Shown here: piece by piece, positions 1 to 7,067 of the stretch
Position numbering within the stretch: the first letter of the stretch is position 1
How the letters are laid out: each line of letters starts with the position of its first letter
NCBI RefSeq assembly: GCF_900096565.1
Contig: NZ_FMYP01000041.1
Coordinates: 1-38,567, forward strand
Direction: 5' to 3'
Source: Williamwhitmania taraxaci
Lineage (GTDB): Bacteria > Bacteroidota > Bacteroidia > Bacteroidales > Williamwhitmaniaceae
Length of the DNA: 38,567 nt
Program-made: the position numbers and the translations under genes
The notes under the pieces: generated by a model
What the model was told of the DNA's origin: nothing
What the model saw: only the letters and a program-made list of their open reading frames with translations
Database searches by the model: none

Positions 1-282
1 TAACCCTGCGGGATCTACATAGCTACCCTGTTTGTATTCGTTGGGCTTTGCAATGGTGTGCTTGCTCACCCGAGCAGCTGTGCCTCATATCCCGTTCCTG
101 TTCGTCAGTTCAGACGTTTGCCGTTTGGCTTACTTCAGTGCATGGGTCACCCCAAACCACCTTGCCACTTGCTAGTGCTTCGGACACGACTCCGCGCACA
201 AGGGACTTTCACCCTCTGGACTTGTTCCAAAAACGCTTCCGTTTAAAGAACTTTTACTATATTTACCATTCAAGGCACACAC
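1..282 (-). mobile_element. Group II intron, 5' portion (continues past the left edge)
   Basis: Read on the minus strand, this stretch carries the conserved ribozyme signatures of domain I of bacterial group II introns: the GGGTGAAAGTCCC segment (about 218-206), CTAGCAAGTGGCAAGG (about 178-163), and the coordination-loop region with GGCAAA, CTGACGAACAGGAAC and ATATGAGGC (about 125-80). The intron 5' end most likely lies at 282 or 280, where GTGTG fits the GUGYG consensus. The intron reverse transcriptase and the 3' end would lie to the left, outside the window. Open frames read through here on the plus strand are artefacts of the structured RNA. The class (IIB/CL-like or IIC) cannot be settled from this piece alone. 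Confidence 0.72.
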
Positions 283-283
283 A

Positions 284-395
284 GCACCTACAAAAAATTG
301 GCGGTTCAGTGGTTAAATGTAGCTTTGTGCTTCGTATCAAGTTTTGTGGTGGCAGGCAGTTTGGTGCTTCGAAATCGCCAACTTCTTGTAGCTGC
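284..395. repeat. Large imperfect inverted repeat at the intron insertion site
   Basis: Arms at 284-303 and 376-395 are inverted copies (GCACCTACAA..TTGGCG against CGCCAA..TTGTAGCTGC, 17 of 20 pairs), enclosing a 72-nt loop that contains two copies of GTGCTTCG. On the minus strand the foot of this hairpin lies 1-3 nt before the proposed intron 5' end. Group IIC introns are known to insert just after hairpins such as terminators or integron attC sites. I see no clear GTTRRRY core site, so an attC identity is not supported. Confidence 0.55.
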
Positions 396-460
396 AAACC
401 GTTGGTTTTCATGCAAGACTGACAGTTTAAACGAGTATTAACTTATAAAACAATTGAACT

Positions 461-754
461 ATGAAGAGTCTTTTAAGAAAAATTTTATTGCCGATTATAG
501 CGGTATTTACTCTATCAGCATGTGCTGACTTGAGTAAAGAGGTTGAAAAAAAACTCAATGAATTACAAGACAAAAGCGAATCTTTAGATTCGTTGATAAA
601 CAAGGAATTTGACAAAGTTTTAACTCTTGACTCAATAATTAATACCGAAGGTGAGAAAGTCAAAAAACTTGACTCCATAATCAATAAAACTTCCTCAAAA
701 CTTGACTCTATTTCTAAAGAGAAAGTTAAAATTTTTGAAAAAATCACCAAATAG
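461..754 (+). CDS. Small coiled-coil lipoprotein
   Basis: A 97-residue protein of unknown function. Residues 1-20 form a lipoprotein signal peptide with lipobox LSAC and the lipidated Cys at 21. The mature part is short, charged and predicted to be almost wholly alpha-helical coiled coil. It carries four LDS motifs at residues 42, 56, 70 and 81, so the spacing is 14, 14 and 11 residues (two heptads, two heptads, one hendecad). This resembles Lpp-like or spacer-type periplasmic lipoproteins in architecture only; I recognise no family. It stands alone in the accessory zone, next to the inverted repeat and intron, with no clear -7/-33 promoter. The start at 461 is set by the signal peptide. Confidence 0.8.
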   Translation: MKSLLRKILLPIIAVFTLSACADLSKEVEKKLNELQDKSESLDSLINKEFDKVLTLDSIINTEGEKVKKLDSIINKTSSKLDSISKEKVKIFEKITK

Positions 755-1049
755 ACAGAGTTATTTGGAATGTCGAAATTGCGGGTAAAACTCGGAATGA
801 TTGACAGATGAGGAATTAAAATTAAAAAGGAAATTAAAAATTATTTTTTAATTCTTAATGAAATTCCCTTGTTTGACATCTCCGCTAGTTGAAGGTAAGT
901 TTATCAAATATTCAAGACAAATATAAAGCACGAAAACCCAATCGAGTAGCCCTCCCCCGCCAGCTAGACTGACGGGGAGGTTTAATTCACGCCCCGCCAT
1001 TACCGTTACCAAGCGGAATTGCTATCTTTACGCACCCTAGCGTAAACCA
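755..1049. other. Intergenic, with a C/G-rich hairpin
   Basis: An AT-rich non-coding stretch between the lipoprotein and the methyltransferase. Its one clear element is a hairpin at 951-980 (CCTCCCCCGCCAG / CTGACGGGGAGG, 12 pairs with one bulge, loop CTAGA) followed by TTTAA. It may be a terminator or a REP-like dispersed repeat; its sequence is far richer in G+C than the surroundings. Nothing else was recognised here apart from the promoter element listed next. Confidence 0.5.
1023..1030 (+). promoter_or_regulatory. Putative -7 promoter element of the methyltransferase gene
   Basis: TATCTTTA matches the Bacteroidota -7 consensus TAnnTTTG at 7 of 8 positions and lies 19 nt before the ATG at 1050, giving a short leader. 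No good -33 TTG was found at 19-21 nt, so the call is weak. Confidence 0.35.
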
Positions 1050-2297
1050 ATGGAAAAGAAGTCATCATTTATCCATCAAATAGAGGAATTTAGGCAAAGC
1101 AACGTGCTAATTGCCGACAGCATTTCCATTGGCAACCAAGCCATAGTCCGCTACACGGGGGAGTTCTGGACTGCCAAGCAGCGTCAGGCCAATGCTCTGC
1201 ACGAAATATCATACCGTGCCTGCTTTAAACCACAGCTGCCACGCTTTTTTATTGAACACCTAACCCAACCCGGCGACAAAGTTTATGATCCCTTTAGCGG
1301 CCGAGGCACTACTGCGCTGGAGGCAGCACTTATGGGTCGTGTTCCGGTGGCTAACGATATAAATCCACTCAGCGCAATGATGGCGGCACCCCGATTGCTG
1401 CCACCTATGGTGGAAGAGGTAAAGCAGCGACTGTCCGAAATAGACCTATCTCCATCCAATTCGACGGAGATTGACCTTACCATGTTCTACCATACTGATA
1501 CTTTTCGTGAGTTGCTGAATTTACGCAGCTACCTTATTGGCAAAGATGGTAATGGAAGCCTCGACTCAACAGATCGTTGGATACGCATGGTGGCAACTAA
1601 CCGCCTAACGGGCCACTCTACCAACTTCTTCTCGGGCTATACCTTTCCGCCCAACCAGGCAGTAAGTGCCAATAGGCAGCGGCTGATCAACCAAAAGCGA
1701 GAGCAGGTACCTCCCTATAAAAATGTGAAGGAGATCATCGTTAAAAAAACCAAAGATCTACTGAAAGGGATCGCCGAAAAGGAGCGCAGCACACTTTTCG
1801 GCATAGCCGCTCAAGCGCAATTTGTAACCGGCCCGGCCGACTCAACAAAAGCCATTTCGGCCGATTCTGTGGCACTAACCATAACCTCGCCCCCATTCCT
1901 CGATATTGTGCAATACTCCGACGACAACTGGCTCCGATGCTGGTTCAACGGAATTGATGCCGATGCGGTTGCCTCCGGCATCACCATGTCGAAAAAGGTG
2001 GAGGATTGGTGCATCGTAATGCAGGGAGTATTTGATGAACTTTTCCGCATCACCAAACCGGGAGGCTACGTTGCATTTGAGGTAGGCGAAGTAAAGAATG
2101 GAAAGATTAAACTCGACGAAGCGGTTGTTCCGCTAGGAATTGGTGCCGGATTTATCTGCGAGGTTATTGTTATCAACGCACAAGAGTTCACCAAGACTGC
2201 CAACATTTGGGGCGTTAGTAATAATTCAAAAGGAACCAACACCAATAGGATTGTGGTATTTCGGAAAAACACAGCAACGAAGTTAGGCGGAAGTTAA
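1050..2297 (+). CDS. DNA methyltransferase (N4-cytosine/N6-adenine type), probable R-M modification enzyme
   Basis: A 415-residue SAM-dependent DNA amino-methyltransferase. The SAM-binding motif I is DPFSGRGTT at residues 80-88, followed by the acidic motif II region near ANDINP (101-106). The catalytic motif IV is TSPPF at 279-283, and a KPGGY..FEVGEV segment (336-347) fits the following strand. The order motif I, about 190 residues of presumed target recognition, then motif IV is the alpha order. TSPPF is usual in N4-cytosine enzymes but also occurs in N6-adenine ones, so the base modified is open. The next gene downstream on the same strand encodes a PD-(D/E)XK-like protein, which suggests a type II restriction-modification pair. 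An orphan methylase is the alternative. The methyltransferase fold is secure; the pairing is inference. Confidence 0.87.
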   Translation: MEKKSSFIHQIEEFRQSNVLIADSISIGNQAIVRYTGEFWTAKQRQANALHEISYRACFKPQLPRFFIEHLTQPGDKVYDPFSGRGTTALEAALMGRVPVANDINPLSAMMAAPRLLPPMVEEVKQRLSEIDLSPSNSTEIDLTMFYHTDTFRELLNLRSYLIGKDGNGSLDSTDRWIRMVATNRLTGHSTNFFSGYTFPPNQAVSANRQRLINQKREQVPPYKNVKEIIVKKTKDLLKGIAEKERSTLFGIAAQAQFVTGPADSTKAISADSVALTITSPPFLDIVQYSDDNWLRCWFNGIDADAVASGITMSKKVEDWCIVMQGVFDELFRITKPGGYVAFEVGEVKNGKIKLDEAVVPLGIGAGFICEVIVINAQEFTKTANIWGVSNNSKGTNTNRIVVFRKNTATKLGGS

Positions 2298-2600
2298 AAA
2301 AAGGTAGAAAAAGCGGCAAGCCAAACAAAACCTTCCTTCTGGAAAGCAACTCCAACACCCCTAAACCCTAGGGGTAGGTTTCTATACAATGCCTTGTATG
2401 ATGCTGCAGGATTGCCATAGCCTGCGCAGCCGGGGCCCCTTAGGTCGAAGGGAGCGTAAAAACGGTGGCTGTTCGAGCGCAGCGAGTTCCGCCGTTTTAG
2501 CGAGCAAGGCCGTAAAGGGTCGGCGAGCAGGCAAGGCTTGATCTTTTGTTTCTTTTCCATCAAGGGAAAAGAAAAAGGAGAAATGCCGCGCAGCGGCAAT
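2298..2600. repeat. Structured GC-rich intergenic element between methyltransferase and nuclease genes
   Basis: About 300 nt that do not look coding and are richer in G+C than the flanks. Three inverted repeats are visible: CCCCTA/TAGGGG at 2358-2374; AAAACGGTGG (2459-2468) against CCGCCGTTTT (2489-2498), 9 of 10 pairs; and TTTCTTTTCC (2549-2558) against GGAAAAGAAA (2565-2574), 10 perfect pairs with a 6-nt loop. The phrasing resembles dispersed intergenic repeats common in Bacteroidota genomes. Open frames on the minus strand here have no recognisable protein content. Confidence 0.5.
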
Positions 2601-2617
2601 CAACCTTTTATGTCAGC

Positions 2618-2671
2618 AAATCAAACTGATTTTGCAGTTTATAATAGAACTTAGCCAAATCTGTTTGATTT
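2618..2671. promoter_or_regulatory. Twin dyad, possible operator of the nuclease gene
   Basis: Two 15-bp sites, AAATCAAACTGATTT (2618-2632) and AAATCTGTTTGATTT (2657-2671). Each is a dyad AAATC-N5-GATTT, and the two are also inverted copies of each other (14 of 15). Their centres are 39 bp apart. The second overlaps the -33 box of the promoter at 2664-2696. This is what paired operators for a dimeric regulator look like; no regulator (C protein) gene is visible beside them. Confidence 0.5.
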
Positions 2672-2696
2672 TAAGATAAAAAATAGTGTAACTTGG
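2664..2696 (+). promoter_or_regulatory. Promoter of the nuclease-like gene
   Basis: TTTG (2664-2667), 21-nt spacer, then TAACTTGG (2689-2696), which matches TAnnTTTG at 7 of 8 positions. The ATG at 2716 is 19 nt further on. The -33 box lies inside the right-hand dyad, so a protein bound there would block RNA polymerase. Confidence 0.55.
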
Positions 2697-2715
2697 CTAC
2701 AGAAACAACTTCGCC

Positions 2716-3234
2716 ATGCAAACGCATCACTACCCAACTGTAGCTATCACCGCCGAAATGATTTCGGAAGCCGAGCGGATTATTCCCTATACGCATGTGA
2801 ATAGAACAAGGGCCTCTGCAATTGATACGCTCACCGGACATCTTGGCGAAATGGCCTTTGCACAATACTACTTTGGGGATTGGCACAAGCATCGTTTGGG
2901 CCAGAACAAGGGCGATGTTGACTTTCCAAACATTGAGATTAAAACCTCTGCTTTTCTATTCTCAACAAAGTTGCACCTCTTAGTGCGAGAAGATTATGCG
3001 GCAAAGCGCAAGCCCACTTACTACGTGCAGATAATCATAGATGTTAAGAGTGCACACGCCGATACTATTCTGGCAGGAACCAATGCTATTATTTGCGGCT
3101 ATGCCACGTCAACAGAAGTTGACAGTGCACCACTAAAGGACTTTGGGAGTAAGATTGGGAAAGAAGGTGGATACCGGTGTAGGTATATTTCCATTGAGAA
3201 CCTACACCCCATCGGCGAGATTACTTCACCTTAA
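2716..3234 (+). CDS. PD-(D/E)XK-like nuclease, candidate restriction endonuclease
   Basis: A 172-residue protein with no family I can name. The central segment VDFPNIEIKTS gives D69-x4-E74-I-K76, the D...ExK signature of the PD-(D/E)XK nuclease fold. It is preceded by a helix with GEMAFAQ (E45), a common position for the helix-borne acidic residue. Short length and position 419 bp behind a same-strand DNA methyltransferase make a type II restriction endonuclease the best guess. Its last codons (about residues 168-172) overlap, on the opposite strand, the end of a broken chemotaxis-receptor gene, so the extreme C-terminus may be recruited sequence. The nuclease fold is moderately supported; cleavage activity and specificity are unknown. 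Confidence 0.62.
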   Translation: MQTHHYPTVAITAEMISEAERIIPYTHVNRTRASAIDTLTGHLGEMAFAQYYFGDWHKHRLGQNKGDVDFPNIEIKTSAFLFSTKLHLLVREDYAAKRKPTYYVQIIIDVKSAHADTILAGTNAIICGYATSTEVDSAPLKDFGSKIGKEGGYRCRYISIENLHPIGEITSP

Positions 3235-3298
3235 AGAGCGACACCATTTCACTCAACTCCTCCGATTGAGCCGCAAGGTTGGCCGAGGTTTGATGCAT
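3221..3298 (-). pseudogene. Relic: C-terminal end of a methyl-accepting chemotaxis protein
   Basis: Minus-strand codons from 3298 to the TAA at 3221 encode a 25-residue peptide containing TSANLAAQSEELSEMV, the characteristic end of the MCP signalling domain. A TAG stop lies immediately before the ATG, and no upstream receptor sequence is present, so only this tail remains. It overlaps the 3' end of the nuclease-like gene. The simplest reading is that insertion or replacement by the accessory R-M region removed the rest of the receptor and that 3298-3300 marks a junction. Confidence 0.7.
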
Positions 3299-3413
3299 CT
3301 ATTTCAAGATTATTAGTTTGCCACGGTCTCTCTTTGATTAAGAAAATTCTATCTAAAACAACAGTATTGCGGTATTGGTGCAGAATTCATCCCGCGCAAC
3401 AGCGAAATATCCT

Positions 3414-4094
3414 TTACGATTTCGGTTTCGAATACTTTTGAAAAAAACGATGAAACAGGGAGATATCCTCCTCCCCCAAGAGGGCAAAACGATCAACAAT
3501 CCGATCTTGGATTTTTGGCTCCATACCAACATCAGTAAGGATATTTGTTAACCGTTGCCTAACCACGGCATACTCAGCCTCCGTAACCTTGTGCTCTTTT
3601 TTGCGGGAATATAACAGATTAATTTTCGACAGTTCATAGGCATAAACCATTACCGCTTGACCAAGGTTGAGCGAGGGGTATTTGCTTCGCATAGGTATGG
3701 TGGAGACGATGTGGCACAAGGCAAGATCCTCGTTGGATAAGCCCGACTCTTCGCAACCAAATACAACGGCAACTGAACTAACACTTGCTCCTTTCTCGCT
3801 GAGTATCCTGGGAAGATCGCCCACCCAATGGGAATCATCCTTTACATTTCGATGTTTAGCCGCAGAGCCAACCACAAAGTCGATATCCGAGATTGCATCA
3901 TTTAGCGTACTAAAGACAACGGCCTGTTCAAGAATTTCCGTTGAAGCGTGTGCCGTTGCCAGAGCTCGCTCACCAAGATAGTTACCGGGGTTCACCAGTC
4001 TAAGATTATTAAAGCCCATTGTTTTCATAGCCCGAGCAGCAGCTCCAATATTTTCCTCTCGAGCGGGCTCAACCAGAATAAAGGTGATTTCCAT
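3414..4094 (-). CDS. trmJ: TrmJ-like tRNA 2'-O-methyltransferase (SpoU/TrmH family)
   Basis: A SPOUT-class RNA 2'-O-ribose methyltransferase. It opens with MEITFILVEP and ENIGAAARAMKTMGF, the SpoU motif 1 region. It then has VVFGCEESGLSNEDL (motif 2) and PSLNLGQAVMVYAYEL (motif 3), the knotted SAM-binding segments, followed by a C-terminal helical extension of about 70 residues as in TrmJ. TrmJ methylates position 32 of several tRNAs in the cytoplasm. The start at 4094 is preferred over the in-frame ATG at 4112 because homologous proteins begin here and because the promoter at 4110-4140 would start transcription near 4103. It lies beside the chemotaxis relic and before a small membrane-protein gene; it looks monocistronic. 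Confidence 0.82.
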   Translation of the reverse strand: MEITFILVEPAREENIGAAARAMKTMGFNNLRLVNPGNYLGERALATAHASTEILEQAVVFSTLNDAISDIDFVVGSAAKHRNVKDDSHWVGDLPRILSEKGASVSSVAVVFGCEESGLSNEDLALCHIVSTIPMRSKYPSLNLGQAVMVYAYELSKINLLYSRKKEHKVTEAEYAVVRQRLTNILTDVGMEPKIQDRIVDRFALLGEEDISLFHRFFQKYSKPKS

Positions 4095-4109
4095 CTTGCC
4101 TATTTTAGG

Positions 4110-4140
4110 CAAAGTAAGTGATAAGGGATGATAAGGGCAA
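4110..4140 (-). promoter_or_regulatory. Promoter of trmJ
   Basis: On the minus strand TTG (4140-4138), a 20-nt spacer and TTACTTTG (4117-4110), which matches TAnnTTTG at 7 of 8 positions. Predicted transcription start is near 4103, which favours translation from 4094. Confidence 0.45.
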
Positions 4141-4199
4141 TAAAGGAAAAATAAAAAACAGGTTCGACCTATGAAGTAAACGAAAAGAACAGTTGAGAT

Positions 4200-4502
4200 C
4201 TACCAACGGAAAATACAGATAACGGTAACAATTACGAGTAGAATGATCAATACTCCAACTGCAACCCTTCGCCGACGTGCACTAAAAACCTCCGCTTGCT
4301 GCTCATCGAGGTAAAAAAGGCGAGGGGTTGACTCTATAAGAATACCCCTCCGGACTAACCGACTAAATACAATCCCATTTTTTAATCCCAGAACAAATGG
4401 ATCAATTGCCCTCTCTGGCGTGGTCGCATCGATATCCTTAAAACGGCGAATTATTTTCTTCTGTTTAGCAATAACGGCGATTCCTGGATTAAACATGTTC
4501 AA
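4200..4502 (-). CDS. Small tail-anchored membrane protein, unknown function
   Basis: A 100-residue protein that I do not recognise. Residues 1-75 are soluble and rich in basic residues (for example KQKKIIRRFKD near 13-23 and SARRRRVAV near 74-82). Residues about 80-98 form a single hydrophobic helix (VAVGVLIILLVIVTVICIF) at the very C-terminus. This gives a tail-anchored topology with the basic domain in the cytoplasm. An alternative start two codons later (4496) is possible. It sits between trmJ and the hypED operon, separated from each by non-coding sequence, so context says little about its role. Confidence 0.6.
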   Translation of the reverse strand: MNMFNPGIAVIAKQKKIIRRFKDIDATTPERAIDPFVLGLKNGIVFSRLVRRGILIESTPRLFYLDEQQAEVFSARRRRVAVGVLIILLVIVTVICIFRW

Positions 4503-4637
4503 CTTTAATTTAATGGACTACAAAACAATGATAACAACAGCGATTTAGATTCTGAAAGCAACAAGTAGCTTACTCTCAAAAAGGCATAAACCCATTAGAT
4601 TAGTTGAATTTTGACGAACATCGAAAATGACCAAGGC

Positions 4638-4671
4638 GCGTGCCGCTAAAGATTGAACAATAGCGGCACGC
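4638..4671 (-). terminator. Terminator of the hypE-hypD operon
   Basis: GCGTGCCGCTA (4638-4648) pairs perfectly with TAGCGGCACGC (4661-4671) around a 12-nt loop, 22 nt beyond the hypD stop. There is no long T tract on the minus strand, which is common for terminators in this phylum. Confidence 0.6.
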
Positions 4672-4693
4672 AACCATTTCGATCATGTGATAC

Positions 4694-7063
4694 TTAAGAA
4701 TAGAGTTGATGTTCGGTGCGACGAATAATTTCTGCTTGAAGTTCGGGAGTTAAATCATTGTAGTAGTCAGAGTATCCGGCCACACGAACAATAAGATCGC
4801 CATAGTTCTCAGGATGCTTCTGTGCATCGCGCAGCGTAACTGCCGACACTACATTGAACTGAATGTGATGTCCATCCATGCGGAAGTAGGTGCGCACCAG
4901 CTTTACTATTTTCCCTATGGCATCCTCACCATCAAAAAATTCGGGAGTAAATTTCTGGTTAAGGAGTGTTCCTCCTGTTTTGAGATGATCGAACTTCGAA
5001 ACCGATTTAATTACAGCGGTGGGTCCTTTCCTATCGGCTCCCTGCACGGGCGAAATTCCCTCCGATAGCGGCATGGTAGCCAATCGTCCGTCGGGTGTTG
5101 CTCCAATCAAACTACCAAAATAAACGTGGCATGTTGTGGGAAGCATATCAAGTCGAAACTGTCCGCCTCGAGCCGTTGGTCGACCATCGAGCATGGACCA
5201 GAGCAAATTGAATACCTCAACGGCATGCCCATCGGCATAATCCTCATCGTTTCCAAACTTCGGCGTTTCATAAATTGTTTTTGCCCGAAAAGCATCGCTG
5301 CCCTCAAAGTTGGCATCCAGCACGCGCATCATTTCGTCCATGGTAATGGTCTTATTATCGAACACATGGTAACGAAGCGACGCAAGGCTATCGGTGATTG
5401 AGCCAAGGCCAACTCCTTGAATATAGCTACTGTTATAACGAGCACCTCCCGCATTATAATCTTTACCGTTGGCAATACAATCATCGATAAACAAGCTAAG
5501 AAAAGGCGCAGGAAGAGTTCTGCCATAGAGCTGTTCAATGATACAATTGCCCTTAATCTTGATATCAATAAAGTGCTGAAGTTGTTTCTCGAAAGCCATC
5601 CAAAGATCGTTGAATGTCTGAAATTCAGTAACAATCCCAGTCTCCAAACCAATGCGAGCCCCTGTTCTAGGATCGATACCGTTGTGCATGGTAATCTCAA
5701 GCACCTTGGGAAGATTAAAATAACCCGTTAGCCAGTAGGCCTCGGTTCCAAATGCACCCGACTCTACACATCCGCTTGCGCCCCCATTCCGTGCATCTTC
5801 TAGTGATTTTCCTTGCCGCACCAGCTCCTGAATAATGGCATCGGTATTAAATATGGAAGGTTGACCAAACCCGGTCTTAGTGATCTTAATCGCTCGGGTG
5901 ATAAAACTATCGGGATTTTTCTTGCTCAGTTGAACCATGGAGCTGGGTTGAAGAATGCGCATCTCCTCAATTACATCCAGTATTAGATAGGAAAGACCAT
6001 TGACCGCATCGAACCCTTCGGAGGTTAATCCGCCAAGGTTAATTAGGGCAAAATCGGTATAGGTATTGCTCTCCTTGGCCGTAATCCCCATTTTAGGTGG
6101 TGAAGGATGATTATTGAATTTAACCCAAAACGACTGAAGTAACTCCTCAGCCTTAGCCTTGGTAAGTGACCCATCGGCCAACTCCTTTTGGTAAAAGGGA
6201 TAAAGATGCTGATCGAGACGTCCGGGATTGAAGGAGTCCCAAGGATTCAGTTCCGTAATTACACCAACATGAATAAACCAGTAGTGCTGAAGCATCTCAT
6301 GGAACGTTTCGGGAGCATTGGCTGGCACCTTACGACAAATACGGGCCATCTCTATAAATTCATCTTTCCTAACGCTATCCGTTTCGATTGCAGCCAACCG
6401 TTCCAGCTCTTGCGCATGCCGTTCGGCGAAAACAAGAATGGCATCGGCAGCCATATCCATCGCCTTTAGCTCCTCCCGCTTATCAAACACGTGGTTGTCG
6501 GTAAGCGGATCAAGAGAAGCAAGGCTTTTCTGAATGTCATTCTTCAGATCGAGGATGCCTTTCTGAAACAACTTTTTGCCAGCTACCGTATGCCCGGGAG
6601 CGCGTTGCTCCTGAAATTCGGTAAATACACCAGCAGCATAGCACCTCTGCCATTCGTCAGTTGTTTGCTCGAAAACCCTATCGCGAATGGTATGTCCCTG
6701 CCAGAAAGGAATAATAACTTCAGCGTAAACCTTCCTCACCTCCTCATCTACCTTGTAACTCACCTTAGGACGAGAGTCGAGTATCTCAAGATCGGCAATC
6801 GAATGAAGGCATACCTCAGGATATGTCGATGTTGCTTTGGGAGCAGGTCCTCTCTCCCCAACAATCAATTCAAACGGATTTACGCATATTGCCTTCCTCG
6901 AAAGAATATACATTAGCGCACCAGCCCGCTGCAATGGCACCGAGAGGAGCGCCGTGGAGGGGAGTGCATAAAATTCAGTTACTAGGATTGCCCTTTCGGC
7001 TGATATATGGTTAATGGCCCTAAGGCTCATTTCACGCTGTGTACGAATACGTTCATTTATCAT
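4694..7063 (-). CDS. hypD: Glycyl radical enzyme, trans-4-hydroxy-L-proline dehydratase
   Basis: A 789-residue pyruvate-formate-lyase-like glycyl radical enzyme. The active-site thiyl Cys is C432 in GASGCVESGAFG, with E434 as the neighbouring acid. The radical glycine is G763 in RVAGYSDYYND. The length equals that of the characterised clostridial HypD. The residues I recall from that enzyme appear with a uniform offset of two: H158 (APGHT), D276 (NPWDSF), S332, C432, E434, Y448 and G763. This points to dehydration of trans-4-hydroxyproline to 1-pyrroline-5-carboxylate in the cytoplasm under strict anoxia. The activase gene ends 4 nt upstream, giving an hypE-hypD operon. Other glycyl radical dehydratases (glycerol, propanediol, choline lyase) are less likely because of the GCVESG context. 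A P5C dehydrogenase lies 23 kb away; no proC is present here. Confidence 0.85.
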   Translation of the reverse strand: MINERIRTQREMSLRAINHISAERAILVTEFYALPSTALLSVPLQRAGALMYILSRKAICVNPFELIVGERGPAPKATSTYPEVCLHSIADLEILDSRPKVSYKVDEEVRKVYAEVIIPFWQGHTIRDRVFEQTTDEWQRCYAAGVFTEFQEQRAPGHTVAGKKLFQKGILDLKNDIQKSLASLDPLTDNHVFDKREELKAMDMAADAILVFAERHAQELERLAAIETDSVRKDEFIEMARICRKVPANAPETFHEMLQHYWFIHVGVITELNPWDSFNPGRLDQHLYPFYQKELADGSLTKAKAEELLQSFWVKFNNHPSPPKMGITAKESNTYTDFALINLGGLTSEGFDAVNGLSYLILDVIEEMRILQPSSMVQLSKKNPDSFITRAIKITKTGFGQPSIFNTDAIIQELVRQGKSLEDARNGGASGCVESGAFGTEAYWLTGYFNLPKVLEITMHNGIDPRTGARIGLETGIVTEFQTFNDLWMAFEKQLQHFIDIKIKGNCIIEQLYGRTLPAPFLSLFIDDCIANGKDYNAGGARYNSSYIQGVGLGSITDSLASLRYHVFDNKTITMDEMMRVLDANFEGSDAFRAKTIYETPKFGNDEDYADGHAVEVFNLLWSMLDGRPTARGGQFRLDMLPTTCHVYFGSLIGATPDGRLATMPLSEGISPVQGADRKGPTAVIKSVSKFDHLKTGGTLLNQKFTPEFFDGEDAIGKIVKLVRTYFRMDGHHIQFNVVSAVTLRDAQKHPENYGDLIVRVAGYSDYYNDLTPELQAEIIRRTEHQLYS

Positions 7064-7067
7064 GACA

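Noticed and set aside
48-422. Open frames across the left end on the plus strand
   Set aside because: They run through the antisense of a group II intron ribozyme and a hairpin; no protein family features.
283-460. Integron attC site
   Set aside because: The large inverted repeat is suggestive, but no convincing core GTTRRRY site or second copy was found in the window.
2294-2603. Two overlapping minus-strand open frames behind the methyltransferase gene
   Set aside because: They cover a structured GC-rich repeat and have unlikely composition; no start context or domain.
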